From CAYWIT01 sp964458415 (lineage in GTDB: Bacteria; Pseudomonadota; Alphaproteobacteria; Micavibrionales; UBA2020), in NCBI GenBank assembly GCA_964458415.1, contig CAYWIT010000003.1:88785-152784 (forward strand): a DNA stretch of 64,000 bases, in the 5' to 3' direction. The notes under the pieces were generated by a model. The model saw only the letters and a program-made list of their open reading frames with translations, was not told where the DNA came from and searched no databases. The translations under genes and the position numbers were made by a program. Of this stretch, positions 17,204-25,855 are shown piece after piece (the stretch's first letter is position 1; each line of letters begins with the position of its first letter).

Positions 17204-20200
17204 AGCATGGAATTTCAGGATGGCTGACAAAAGTCTCTATCCGTTCGCCGCTGACGCCGCTCTTTCTGATGGCAGCGTTACTTGTCGGAGCCCTTGCTCT
17301 TGTAAATATTCCACGGGAAGAGGAGCCGCAAATCAGTGTTCCTATGGTGGATATCCATGTGCGTGCTGATGGGCTGCGGGCGCCGGATGCGGTCGAGCTG
17401 ATTACCAAGCCGCTGGAATCTGTCGTCAAGGCGATTGACGGGGTTGAACATGTTTATAGCCAGTCCCGGGATGACAATGTTACTGTGACGGCCCGTTTTC
17501 TGGCCGGAACAAGTTCTGATGCCGCTATTTTACGCGTTCACGAAAAGATGAGCGCAAACCATGACCGGCTGCCGCTTGGCATTGCCGATCCCCTGATTGT
17601 CGGGCGTGGTATTGATGACGTTGCTGTCGTTGTGCTGACGCTCTCGCCGGATCCTGCGGTGGCGAACAGATGGACAGGCAAGGATCTTTTCAAGGTGGCG
17701 TCCGAGCTGCGCGCGGAGCTGGTCAAAATTGATAATGTCGGGTTGACGTATATTTCAGGCGGGGCGCCGGAAGAAATTCGCATAGAGCCGGATCCCGAGA
17801 AGCTGTCTCTATATGGTATTACCTTGCAGCAACTTGTCGGTAAGATCAGAGGGGCGAACCGTTCTTTTATGGCGGGGCAGGTCAGGGGCGACGGCGGCAT
17901 ATTGAATGTTGTTTCCGGCCAGACTCTTTCCGGCGTGCCGGATATCGGTCTTTTGCTATTGACAACGCGGGAGGGGCGTCCGGTTTATGTGCGCGATGTC
18001 GCAACCGTCGTTATCGGGGAAAAACCGCAGGAACAGCGGGCTTGGGCGTTTTATCCGTTATCGGGGAGCGCCGCAGAAGGCGGCGCGTGGGGCAAGGTTC
18101 CTGCGGTGAGTCTGGCCTTGGCCAAGCGGGTGGGCAGCAATGCCGTCGTCGTATCGCAGGATATTCTTGACCGTGTGAATGTTTTGCAGGGGACGCTGAT
18201 ACCCGACGGGCTGCGGATTGATGTAACGCGCGATTACGGCGCGACGGCAAACGAGAAAGCAAACGAGCTGCTGTTTCATTTGCTGCTGGCAACGATTTCC
18301 ATTGTGGGGCTCATCGCCTTTTCCATTGGCAGGCGTGAAGCGGTGGTGACTCTTGTGATCATTCCAACGACGATCCTCCTGACGTTATTTGCAGCGGATA
18401 TGATGGGCTATACCATTAACCGCGTCAGCCTTTTTGCGCTGATTTTTTCTATTGGCATACTGGTTGACGATGCGATTGTGATGATCGAGAACATTGCCCG
18501 TCATTGGGCGATGAATGATGGCCGCGCGCGTGTCGATGCTGCCGTGGATGCCGTGGCAGAAGTCGGAAACCCGACAATTGTCGCCACATTGACTGTTGTA
18601 ACGGCTTTGTTGCCGATGTTGTTTGTGTCCGGTTTGATGGGGCCGTATATGGCGCCGATCCCGGTTAACGCTTCAGCGGCGATGCTCTTTTCATTTTTTG
18701 TTGCCGTTATCGTGGCGCCGTGGCTGATGGTGCGCTTTGCCGCTGGAAACCAGCCAGCAGGCGGTTTGCAGGACGGTCATTCCTCTGATGGGATGCTGGG
18801 CCGGTTATACCGCCGCATGGCAACGCCGGTTATTCGCTCGCGCAAATCCGCGTTTATATTTCTGGCTTGGATCGGTGTGGCAACCCTGTTGAGCTTTATC
18901 CTGTTTTTCACCCGTGACGTGACGGTCAAATTGTTGCCGTTTGACAACAAATCAGAGTTCCAGATCGTGCTGGATATGCCGGAAGGGACCAGCATAGAAG
19001 ACACCGAACGGGTGCTGGATCGCGTTGCGGGTCAATTAAAGGCGCTGCCGGAGGTCGTCTCCATGCAGTCCTATGTCGGGACAGCAGCACCCTTTAATTT
19101 TAACGGATTGGTACGGCATTATTATCTGCGCGAATCTTCCGAACTGGGGGATTTGCAGGTTAATCTTTTGCCGAAACAGGATCGGAAACGGACGAGCCAT
19201 GACATTGCTCTTGCGGCAAGGGCGCAGCTAAAAGATATAGAGCTTCCCGCAGGGGCTTCATTAAAGGTTGTCGAGGTGCCGCCCGGGCCGCCTGTGCTCT
19301 CGACGGTATTGGCGGAAATTTACGGGCCGGATGCGCAAACGCGTCGTGAAACGGTGACAGTGATGAAAAAGATATTTTCATCGGTTCCCTACGTTGTTGA
19401 TGTAGATGATTCAGTCGGCCAGCCGCGGCTACGTCTGCATATGGCGATTGATCAGGAGCGGCTGGAGTTTTTTAAAGTCGAGCAGCAGGATGTCTATGAT
19501 ACTGTGCAGGCCTTGCTGGGCGGGGTTGCTGTTGGTTATTCGCATCGCGGTGAGGGGCGTGATCCGATCGAGGTAAGCATTCGCCTGCCGAGGGCGGATA
19601 AGGTATGGACGGAATATCTTGCCTCCACACCCGTACCGGCGAATACGATGCCGGGCGACAAGACGATTGTTGAATTGGGGGATGTCGTACGTGTGACGCA
19701 GGAGGAGGGTTCGCCACAAATATTCCGTCACAATGGTTATTCCACGGATATGGTTATGGCGGATCTGGCGGGCGCTTTCGAAGCGCCGGTTTATGCGATG
19801 CTGGATATTTCCAAAGGGATTGCGGCCTATGACTGGGAGGCAGATGGTTTGCAGAAGCCTGAAATTTTCTACCATGGACAGCCAGCGGATGAATCCCGAA
19901 CATCACTTCTCTGGGATGGGGAATGGGAGATTACATTTGTGACGTTTCGTGACATGGGCATTGCCTTTGGCGTTGCGTTGCTTGGCATTTATGTTCTGGT
20001 TGTCGCGCAGTTCCGCAGTTTTAAATTGCCGCTTGTGATTTTGACGCCGGTGCCCCTGACTTTCATCGGCATCATTCTCGGGCACTGGATTTTTTCGACG
20101 CCGTTTTCGGCAACGTCGATGATCGGATTTATTGCTCTCTCCGGGATTATTGTGCGCAATTCAATTCTGCTGGTGGATTTTATCCAGCACGGGCGTGCAA

Positions 20201-20418
20201 AAGGGCTGCCCTTGAGTGAAGTGTTGATGGCGGCCGGAACGATTCGCTTCAAGCCCATTATGCTGACGGCGCTGGCGGCGATGATCGGAGCGATAACTAT
20301 TCTGGCTGACCCGATTTTTCAAGGTCTTGCAATTTCACTCTTATTTGGCCTGGCGTCATCAACCTTGCTGACTGTACTTGTCATTCCGGCAATTTATACT
20401 ATCTTTGTCAGGAAATAG
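17200..20418 (+). CDS. RND-family efflux permease (HAE1-like)
   Basis: Inner-membrane proton-driven pump of 1072 residues with the usual two-fold plan: membrane segment near the N-terminus, a large periplasmic domain (about 40-340), a bundle of helices, a second periplasmic domain and a final bundle. The paired aspartates of the proton relay are present in TM4 (GILVDDAIVMIENI), and the conserved N-terminal IPREEEPQIS and late SGIIVRNSILLVDFI are seen. The ATGA overlap with the adaptor gene indicates coupled translation. The substrate cannot be read from sequence; the BigR-like repressor and the DUF2892 gene suggest a link to sulfur stress. Confidence 0.93.
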   Translation: MKHGISGWLTKVSIRSPLTPLFLMAALLVGALALVNIPREEEPQISVPMVDIHVRADGLRAPDAVELITKPLESVVKAIDGVEHVYSQSRDDNVTVTARFLAGTSSDAAILRVHEKMSANHDRLPLGIADPLIVGRGIDDVAVVVLTLSPDPAVANRWTGKDLFKVASELRAELVKIDNVGLTYISGGAPEEIRIEPDPEKLSLYGITLQQLVGKIRGANRSFMAGQVRGDGGILNVVSGQTLSGVPDIGLLLLTTREGRPVYVRDVATVVIGEKPQEQRAWAFYPLSGSAAEGGAWGKVPAVSLALAKRVGSNAVVVSQDILDRVNVLQGTLIPDGLRIDVTRDYGATANEKANELLFHLLLATISIVGLIAFSIGRREAVVTLVIIPTTILLTLFAADMMGYTINRVSLFALIFSIGILVDDAIVMIENIARHWAMNDGRARVDAAVDAVAEVGNPTIVATLTVVTALLPMLFVSGLMGPYMAPIPVNASAAMLFSFFVAVIVAPWLMVRFAAGNQPAGGLQDGHSSDGMLGRLYRRMATPVIRSRKSAFIFLAWIGVATLLSFILFFTRDVTVKLLPFDNKSEFQIVLDMPEGTSIEDTERVLDRVAGQLKALPEVVSMQSYVGTAAPFNFNGLVRHYYLRESSELGDLQVNLLPKQDRKRTSHDIALAARAQLKDIELPAGASLKVVEVPPGPPVLSTVLAEIYGPDAQTRRETVTVMKKIFSSVPYVVDVDDSVGQPRLRLHMAIDQERLEFFKVEQQDVYDTVQALLGGVAVGYSHRGEGRDPIEVSIRLPRADKVWTEYLASTPVPANTMPGDKTIVELGDVVRVTQEEGSPQIFRHNGYSTDMVMADLAGAFEAPVYAMLDISKGIAAYDWEADGLQKPEIFYHGQPADESRTSLLWDGEWEITFVTFRDMGIAFGVALLGIYVLVVAQFRSFKLPLVILTPVPLTFIGIILGHWIFSTPFSATSMIGFIALSGIIVRNSILLVDFIQHGRAKGLPLSEVLMAAGTIRFKPIMLTALAAMIGAITILADPIFQGLAISLLFGLASSTLLTVLVIPAIYTIFVRK

Positions 20419-20433
20419 AAAATGGAGGAAAAC

Positions 20434-20703
20434 ATGACTGAAGGGACATGCTGTTCAATGAACAAAGACGATCCGTCCGGGCAAGCCGGAAAATGTGATG
20501 CGAATATTGACCGTTTGGTCCTTCGGTTTGCAGGGGCGTTTATTCTTGTGACCATCGTGCTGGGATACCTGTGGAGCCCGTGGTTTTACCTGCTGACGGC
20601 ACTTGTCGGCGCAAATTTGTTGCAGGCCTCCTATACAGGTTTTTGCCCGTTGGCGAAGATACTGAAGATGATGGGGGTCAAGAGCGGGGCGATGTTCTCC
20701 TGA
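20434..20703 (+). CDS. DUF2892 / YgaP-like small membrane protein
   Basis: 89 residues. After a Cys-rich N-terminus (TEGTCCSMNKDD) comes the DUF2892 module: DRLVLRFAGAFILVTIVLGY, then a second hydrophobic segment, then the conserved end GFCPLAKILKMMG. Two membrane helices. In YgaP this module follows a rhodanese domain; here it stands alone. The start at 20434 has GGAGGA just upstream and is preferred over the ATG at 20422. It is the last gene of the repressor-adaptor-pump operon. The 3' end overlaps cobT tail to tail by 26 bases. Confidence 0.85.
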   Translation: MTEGTCCSMNKDDPSGQAGKCDANIDRLVLRFAGAFILVTIVLGYLWSPWFYLLTALVGANLLQASYTGFCPLAKILKMMGVKSGAMFS

Positions 20704-22549
20704 GCCTGCGAGGTGCACCGGCGCCGGGTCTGTCGAAAAGATCCGCCAGTTCACCGGTGATGGTGCCGCCGAGGTCTTCCGCATCGCTCAGCGTGACAGC
20801 GCGCTGGTAATAGCGCGTGACATCATGGCCGATGCCGATGGCGAGAAGCTGGACAGGTGTTTTATCCTCGATCCAGCGGATGACGCGTTTGAGATGCTCC
20901 TCCAGATAGCTGCCTTGATTGGCGGAAAGGGTGGAGTCGTCCACTGGCGCGCCATCCGAGATGACCATCAGGATTTTACGCTGTTCCGGCCGCGCACTCA
21001 GACGCTGATAGGCCCAAAGCAGGGCCTCGCCATCGATATTCTCTTTGAGCAGCCCCTCGCGGAGCATCAGTCCGAGATTGGCGCGGCAGTGACGCCAGGG
21101 GCTGTCGGCGGGTTTATAGACGATATGACGCAGGTCATTCAGGCGCCCCGGGTGGGGCGGCTTTCCATCGGAGAGCCATTGCTCGCGGGCTGATCCGCCC
21201 TTCCATGCCCGCGTTGTAAAACCGAGAATTTCCACCCGTACGCCGCAACGCTCCAGCGTGCGGGCCAGAATATCGGTGCTGATCGCGGCGATGGAAATCG
21301 GGCGTCCGCGCATGGAGCCGGAATTGTCGATCAGCAATGTAACGATGGTATCGCGGAAATCTGTCTCGCTTTCCTGTTTATAAGTCACGGGAAACGTGGG
21401 ATTGGCGACAACGCGGGAAAGGCGTGCGCTGTCGAGGGTTCCTTCCTCCTGATCAAACTGCCACGCGCGCGTTTGCTGGGCCATCAGCTTGCGTTGCAGC
21501 TTGTTGGCGAGCCGTGTGATGACGCCTTGCATATGGATCATCTGGCGGTCCAGAATTTTGCGCAGTTTTTGCAGCTCTTCGGGTTCACAGAGGTCTTTGA
21601 CCTGCGCGATCTCGTCAAATTTTTCGGTATAGATTTTATAGTCCCCGAAGGGGTCTTGATTGGAGCGGCGGTTGGCGGCGCTTTGCCGGGCGGCATCGGC
21701 GCTCTCCCCTGGATCCTGCCCTTCCTGCTCAGGGGCGTCGTATCCGGCCATGCTCTCGGCTTCATCCCCCGTTTCCGGTTGATCCGCTTCCGCGCCCATT
21801 TCAGCGGGGGGCGTGCTTTTGGACGGGTCACGGTCGTCTGCCTGCTGCGCGTTGGCGGCGCTCTCGTCGTCCGGATTGTCGTCATCGCCGGAATCATCGG
21901 AGGGCGGTTCTGCCGGGGCGGCGATCATTTCCAGTTTCTCAATCAGGCGGCGGGCGATTCCGGCATAGGCTTTCTGGTCTTGCAGGGCATGTTTCAGTTG
22001 TTCAAAGCCATCCGCGCTCAGGTGTTCCTGGACCCATGTCTGCCAGATTTTGACGGTGTTCTGTGCTTCTTTTGGGGGCCTTCGTCCTGTGTAGGCTTCC
22101 CGTGCCAGATAGCGGAGGGCTTCGGCCAGCGGTGCATCGTCTGTGCCGGTAACGTGATCCAGTTGCCGGTTCTTCGCATGTTGCCGGAGCGTTTCCGCGA
22201 TATTGGCGGCGGCGCCGGGATAATCGGCTGTGCCGACGGCTTCGATGCGGGCCTCTTCCAGTGCCTGGAACACGGCTTGCGCCTTGGCCTCCTGCGGCAG
22301 GACGCGGCGATGCAGGGCAGGGTCGTGATAGCGCAGCTGGAGCGCAAAAGTATCAGCCAGACCGCGCAGGTTGCGGACTTGCTCTTCCGACAGGTCTTTA
22401 GGCAGGGCGGGCAGATGAATTTGATGACCGGATATATCGGCGAGAGCGCCGCTAAAACTGACCTCGATATCGTCGATCCCCGACAGCGCCCGCGCGGTGG
22501 ATTGCACGGCGTGCTGGAAGATTTCGGTGGGATCGGACGCATTGGTCAT
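20678..22549 (-). CDS. cobT: Cobaltochelatase subunit CobT
   Basis: The metal-ion-adhesion partner of the CobN/CobS/CobT chelatase, which inserts cobalt into hydrogenobyrinate diamide in aerobic cobalamin synthesis. Layout: N-terminal domain (about 1-215), a long acidic Asp/Glu/Ser linker (about 215-300), then a von Willebrand A domain with an intact MIDAS motif (LLIDNSGSMRGRP) and VISDGAPVDD. 623 residues, as usual. cobS lies 52 bases upstream on the same strand. No CobN gene is in the window. Confidence 0.94.
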   Translation of the reverse strand: MTNASDPTEIFQHAVQSTARALSGIDDIEVSFSGALADISGHQIHLPALPKDLSEEQVRNLRGLADTFALQLRYHDPALHRRVLPQEAKAQAVFQALEEARIEAVGTADYPGAAANIAETLRQHAKNRQLDHVTGTDDAPLAEALRYLAREAYTGRRPPKEAQNTVKIWQTWVQEHLSADGFEQLKHALQDQKAYAGIARRLIEKLEMIAAPAEPPSDDSGDDDNPDDESAANAQQADDRDPSKSTPPAEMGAEADQPETGDEAESMAGYDAPEQEGQDPGESADAARQSAANRRSNQDPFGDYKIYTEKFDEIAQVKDLCEPEELQKLRKILDRQMIHMQGVITRLANKLQRKLMAQQTRAWQFDQEEGTLDSARLSRVVANPTFPVTYKQESETDFRDTIVTLLIDNSGSMRGRPISIAAISTDILARTLERCGVRVEILGFTTRAWKGGSAREQWLSDGKPPHPGRLNDLRHIVYKPADSPWRHCRANLGLMLREGLLKENIDGEALLWAYQRLSARPEQRKILMVISDGAPVDDSTLSANQGSYLEEHLKRVIRWIEDKTPVQLLAIGIGHDVTRYYQRAVTLSDAEDLGGTITGELADLFDRPGAGAPRRLRRTSPRS

Positions 22550-22601
22550 TTTTATTTTTTTGTACCGGTTATTATTGCCGTTTATTAAGCCGTTTCAGGT
22601 T

Positions 22602-23585
22602 TTATTCTTTTTCAGCAGGCTTCACCAGCAGGCGGTCAAAGCAGCGCTGGTAATATTCGGAGACGACGGGTTTTTCGAGATCATCGCATTTGTTGAGGAA
22701 GGTGAGCGCGAAGGCGAAGTCAATATCGCCCATGATTTGCGTGTTTTCAGCCCAGTTGATGACGGTGCGCGGCGACATGACGGTGGAAAGATCGCCGGAA
22801 ATGAACCCTTTGCGCGTTAATCCGGCCATGCGCACCATGGCGCTGACGGTTTTGCGGCCCTCATCGGTTTTATAAGCGGGAACGCGGGCAAGAACGATGT
22901 CGATTTCCTGTTCCGGCGGCAGATAGTTGAGCGAAGCGACAATGTTCCAGCGGTCCATCTGCCCCTGATTGATTTGCTGCGTGCCATGATAGAGGCCGGA
23001 GGTATCGCCGAGGCCGATGGTATTGGCGGTGGCAAAAATGCGGAAGGAGGGGTGGGGCTGGATGACTTCGTTTTGGTCGAGCAAGGTGAGCTTGCCTTCA
23101 GCTTCCAGCACACGCTGGATGACGAACATTACATCGGGGCGTCCCGCATCGTATTCGTCGAAAACCAGCGCAACCGGATTGCGGAGCGCCCAAGGCAGGA
23201 TACCTTCCTTGAATTCGGTCACCTGTTTGCCGTCTTGCAGAGTGATAACGTCCTTGCCGAGCAGGTCGATGCGGCTGACATGACTGTCCAGATTGATACG
23301 GATACAGGGCCAGTTGAGGCGCGCCGCGACTTGCTCAATATGCGTGGATTTTCCTGTGCCGTGATAGCCTTGCACCATGACGCGTTTATTGTGGGCAAAG
23401 CCAGCGAGTATGGCGAGCGTGGTGTTCTTGTCAAAGCGGTAGGCTTCGTCAACTTCCGGCACACTGTCATAGGGCTTTTGCGAGAAGGCGGGTACTTGTA
23501 AATCCGCATCGATGCCGAACAGTTGCCGGACAGAGACCATGATATCTGGCGTGCGCTTTAAATGGGCGTTGCTGTTTGTTTTCAT
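22602..23585 (-). CDS. cobS: Cobaltochelatase AAA+ subunit CobS
   Basis: AAA+ ATPase of 327 residues that forms the motor ring with CobT. Walker A is GYHGTGKSTHIEQVA, Walker B is ALVFDEYDAGRPD, sensor 1 lies in RIFATANTIGLGD, and the family-specific INLDSHVSRIDLLGKD is present. The start overlaps the stop of the upstream J-domain gene by 4 bases (ATGA). The order J-domain protein, CobS, CobT suggests that the chaperone-like protein acts with the chelatase or an alternative client. Confidence 0.95.
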   Translation of the reverse strand: MKTNSNAHLKRTPDIMVSVRQLFGIDADLQVPAFSQKPYDSVPEVDEAYRFDKNTTLAILAGFAHNKRVMVQGYHGTGKSTHIEQVAARLNWPCIRINLDSHVSRIDLLGKDVITLQDGKQVTEFKEGILPWALRNPVALVFDEYDAGRPDVMFVIQRVLEAEGKLTLLDQNEVIQPHPSFRIFATANTIGLGDTSGLYHGTQQINQGQMDRWNIVASLNYLPPEQEIDIVLARVPAYKTDEGRKTVSAMVRMAGLTRKGFISGDLSTVMSPRTVINWAENTQIMGDIDFAFALTFLNKCDDLEKPVVSEYYQRCFDRLLVKPAEKE

Positions 23586-24217
23586 TTTCTGTCTTCCAGT
23601 TTGGTATAGTTTTGATAGGAAATCTTGAGTATGGAATAGGCAAGGTTGATTTTTTTAAGCAGTTCCTCTGCCGCAGGATCATTTTTATTTGTATCCGGAT
23701 GATACTTCTTCGCAAGGATTTTGTAACGGGCCTTGACCTCGTCCCAGTCAACCGGTGGGGCCAGATCCATGACCGCCAGCGCTTCAACGGCGGGATGGGG
23801 GATGCTTTGTATATTGATATGGGCGTCTTCTCCGGTTTCGTCGCCGCCCATCGAGAAATTGCCAAAAATATTTTCCCCGGATGTAAAATGGGCGTGGATT
23901 TTTTCCCGTGTGCGCCCTTCCTTGAGCCCTGATTCCGTCATGCGCCAGGTAGGGCGATCCCACATCATGGTTTTGTGCATATGGTGTTCGATTTCACCTT
24001 GTGACATGCCCTTGAAGAAATCCCAGTTCTGATTGTATTCGCGCACATGGTCGAGACAGAACCAGTGGTATTCTGTCAAGTTATGGGGGGATTTTGGCGC
24101 CTTAAAATCGCCCAGATGCGGGCAGCCGGCAATATCGCAGCTTTTGCGCAGAACCAGCGGTTTTTCCATCTGATCCTTGAGGTCGTGCAGAAATGTTTTC
24201 AGCTTAAAATCCCACAT
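23582..24217 (-). CDS. J-domain protein, alphaproteobacterial type
   Basis: A DnaJ-like co-chaperone of 211 residues with the J domain at the C-terminus: WDEVKARYKILAKKYHPDTN carries the HPD tripeptide needed to stimulate DnaK. The N-terminal part has CDIAGCPHLGDFKAPKSPH with a Cys pair, WFCLDHVREYNQNWDFF and DRPTWRM, a pattern seen in alphaproteobacterial J proteins encoded next to cobS. I start at the ATG at 24217; the frame extends to 24307 but that part does not look like protein. Coupled to cobS by an ATGA overlap. Confidence 0.85.
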   Translation of the reverse strand: MWDFKLKTFLHDLKDQMEKPLVLRKSCDIAGCPHLGDFKAPKSPHNLTEYHWFCLDHVREYNQNWDFFKGMSQGEIEHHMHKTMMWDRPTWRMTESGLKEGRTREKIHAHFTSGENIFGNFSMGGDETGEDAHINIQSIPHPAVEALAVMDLAPPVDWDEVKARYKILAKKYHPDTNKNDPAAEELLKKINLAYSILKISYQNYTKLEDRK

Positions 24218-24398
24218 GATCGAATTATGGGGCGCTTGATGTTGAAAAACAAGGCGCGGATATAAAATTTCATGTTCTGCATAGTTGTATAAACAGTAAT
24301 AAATCAATTATAGGTTACATTTTAAAGATTTGCATTCTATAGTCTTCATGGGCCTCCTGAATCAGGGCGGCGTTATCATTAGAAAACAGGTGGTGCAA

Positions 24399-24848
24399 AT
24401 GACGATGAAGAGTAGTGCAGACATAGCAAAACAATCAGAACGTGTATCCAAGGCCGGACTACAATCAAACGGGGGATTGCTGAGCCGGAATGTGCGTATC
24501 CACAAGCGCCGGACCAGTGTAAGGCTGGAGGCGGAAATGTGGTTGGCGCTTTATGAGGTAGCACGGGAGGAAAACTGCTCTGTGCATGATCTTTGCGGCG
24601 CGGTCCATGATTTGAAAGAAGAAGGCGCCTCGTTCACGGCGGCGCTGCGTGTTTTTCTGATAGAATATTATCGTTCCGCTGCCAGAGCCAGCCAGCAGAT
24701 TAAGGACGTACAGAAAAAACTGCGCAACAGGGGTATGACCAAAAGGCGGGCTATGGCTTGTTTCACGCCAGAACAGTCCGTGGAATCTGGCCCCGCGTCT
24801 AAATCGTATGGCCCATTTCAAGAAACTTTTGGCGACGGCGCTGTTTGA
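24399..24848 (+). CDS. Ribbon-helix-helix domain protein
   Basis: A 149-residue protein with a ribbon-helix-helix DNA-binding region (about residues 29-90): the strand SRNVRIHKRRTSVRLEAEM, then helices WLALYEVAREENCSVHDLC and SFTAALRVFLIEYYRS. Such proteins are usually small repressors of unknown target in alphaproteobacteria. Here the domain is followed by about 55 extra basic, polar residues without a motif. ATG at 24399 has AGGTGG 5 bases upstream. The gene overlaps the end of accA by 50 bases in the convergent orientation, and the overlap covers most of the extra tail. Confidence 0.78.
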   Translation: MTMKSSADIAKQSERVSKAGLQSNGGLLSRNVRIHKRRTSVRLEAEMWLALYEVAREENCSVHDLCGAVHDLKEEGASFTAALRVFLIEYYRSAARASQQIKDVQKKLRNRGMTKRRAMACFTPEQSVESGPASKSYGPFQETFGDGAV

Positions 24849-25746
24849 GTGTGGCGCCATCGTTCCCTGACATTTCATTAAGGGCTTTTTCGATGTAGTC
24901 ACCGACGACGTCGATGGTGCGCTCTGCTTCCCTGTGGGCGCCGCCGATGGGCTCCTCAATGACGGTATCAATGATTTCCATTTGCTTGAGGTCTTGTGCC
25001 GTCAGCTTCAGGGCGCGGGCGGCGTCCTTTGAGAACTCCGCGCTACGCCAGAGAATGGAGGCGCAGCCTTCTGGAGAAATGACGCTATAAATCGAGTGTT
25101 CGAGCATCATCACGCGGTCTGCCGCAGCAATGGCGATGGCTCCACCGGAGCCGCCTTCGCCGATGATGATTGAAACCAGCGGAACCTCTGCGCGCAGGCA
25201 GGTTTCAATGGATTTCGCGATGGCTTCGGACTGCCCGCGCTCTTCGGCCTCGACGCCGGGATAGGCGCCTGCTGTGTCTACCAGCGTAATGACGGGGAGA
25301 CGGAACTGGTCAGCCATACGCATCAGGCGCTGGGCCTTGCGGTAGCCTTCGGGTTTGGTCATGCCAAAATTGTGCTTGATGCGGCTTTGGGTGTCGAATC
25401 CTTTTTCCTGCCCCAGAATAACGCAGGACTGCCCGCGGAAGCGGCCAAGACCACCGGTGAGGGCGGCATCCTCCCCATAAAGGCGGTCGCCGGCAAGCGG
25501 GGTGAAGTCCTGCACCAGACGCCGGGCATAGTCGGAGAAGTGGGGACGATTGGGATGACGCGCCACCTGCACCTTTTGGTCGGGGGTCAGGCGTGAATAG
25601 GTCTGAACCAGAATACGGTCCGCTTTTTCCTGAAGGCGGGCAATCTCGTCTTTCAGGTTGACGCCATCGCCATTCATATTCTGGAGTTCGGCTATTTTCG
25701 TTTCCAGCTCGACAATGGGTTTTTCGAATTCAAGGTGGTAGGTCAT
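24799..25746 (-). CDS. accA: Acetyl-CoA carboxylase carboxyltransferase subunit alpha
   Basis: Half of the carboxyltransferase that makes malonyl-CoA for fatty acid synthesis. 315 residues, as in E. coli. Typical features are the N-terminal LEFEKPIVELETKIAEL helix, RPHFSDYARRLVQDFTPLAGDR, the oxyanion region GEGGSGGAIAIAAADRV and the SVISPEGCASILWR segment. No neighbouring accD. A terminator-like hairpin separates it from xerD upstream. Confidence 0.97.
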   Translation of the reverse strand: MTYHLEFEKPIVELETKIAELQNMNGDGVNLKDEIARLQEKADRILVQTYSRLTPDQKVQVARHPNRPHFSDYARRLVQDFTPLAGDRLYGEDAALTGGLGRFRGQSCVILGQEKGFDTQSRIKHNFGMTKPEGYRKAQRLMRMADQFRLPVITLVDTAGAYPGVEAEERGQSEAIAKSIETCLRAEVPLVSIIIGEGGSGGAIAIAAADRVMMLEHSIYSVISPEGCASILWRSAEFSKDAARALKLTAQDLKQMEIIDTVIEEPIGGAHREAERTIDVVGDYIEKALNEMSGNDGATLKQRRRQKFLEMGHTI

Positions 25747-25795
25747 GGTTTTCCTGCGCGGTTATAACTGTAGCCCGTAGTCGTTTATACATGGA

Positions 25796-25829
25796 AAAAG
25801 AGCGCTTTCCAAAAAGAAAAGCGCTCTTT
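25796..25829 (-). terminator. Terminator between xerD and accA
   Basis: AAAAGAGCGCTTT pairs with AAAGCGCTCTTT around a short A-rich loop. With A and T runs on the flanks it can work on either strand; it lies 27 bases after the xerD stop. Confidence 0.8.
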
Positions 25830-25855
25830 ATTCCAGGTTTTAGTCTTGTTACGTC

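Noticed and set aside
21473..22588. A 371-codon open frame antisense to cobT
   Set aside because: CobT is clearly real on the other strand; this frame is Phe/Gly/Arg-rich shadow sequence.
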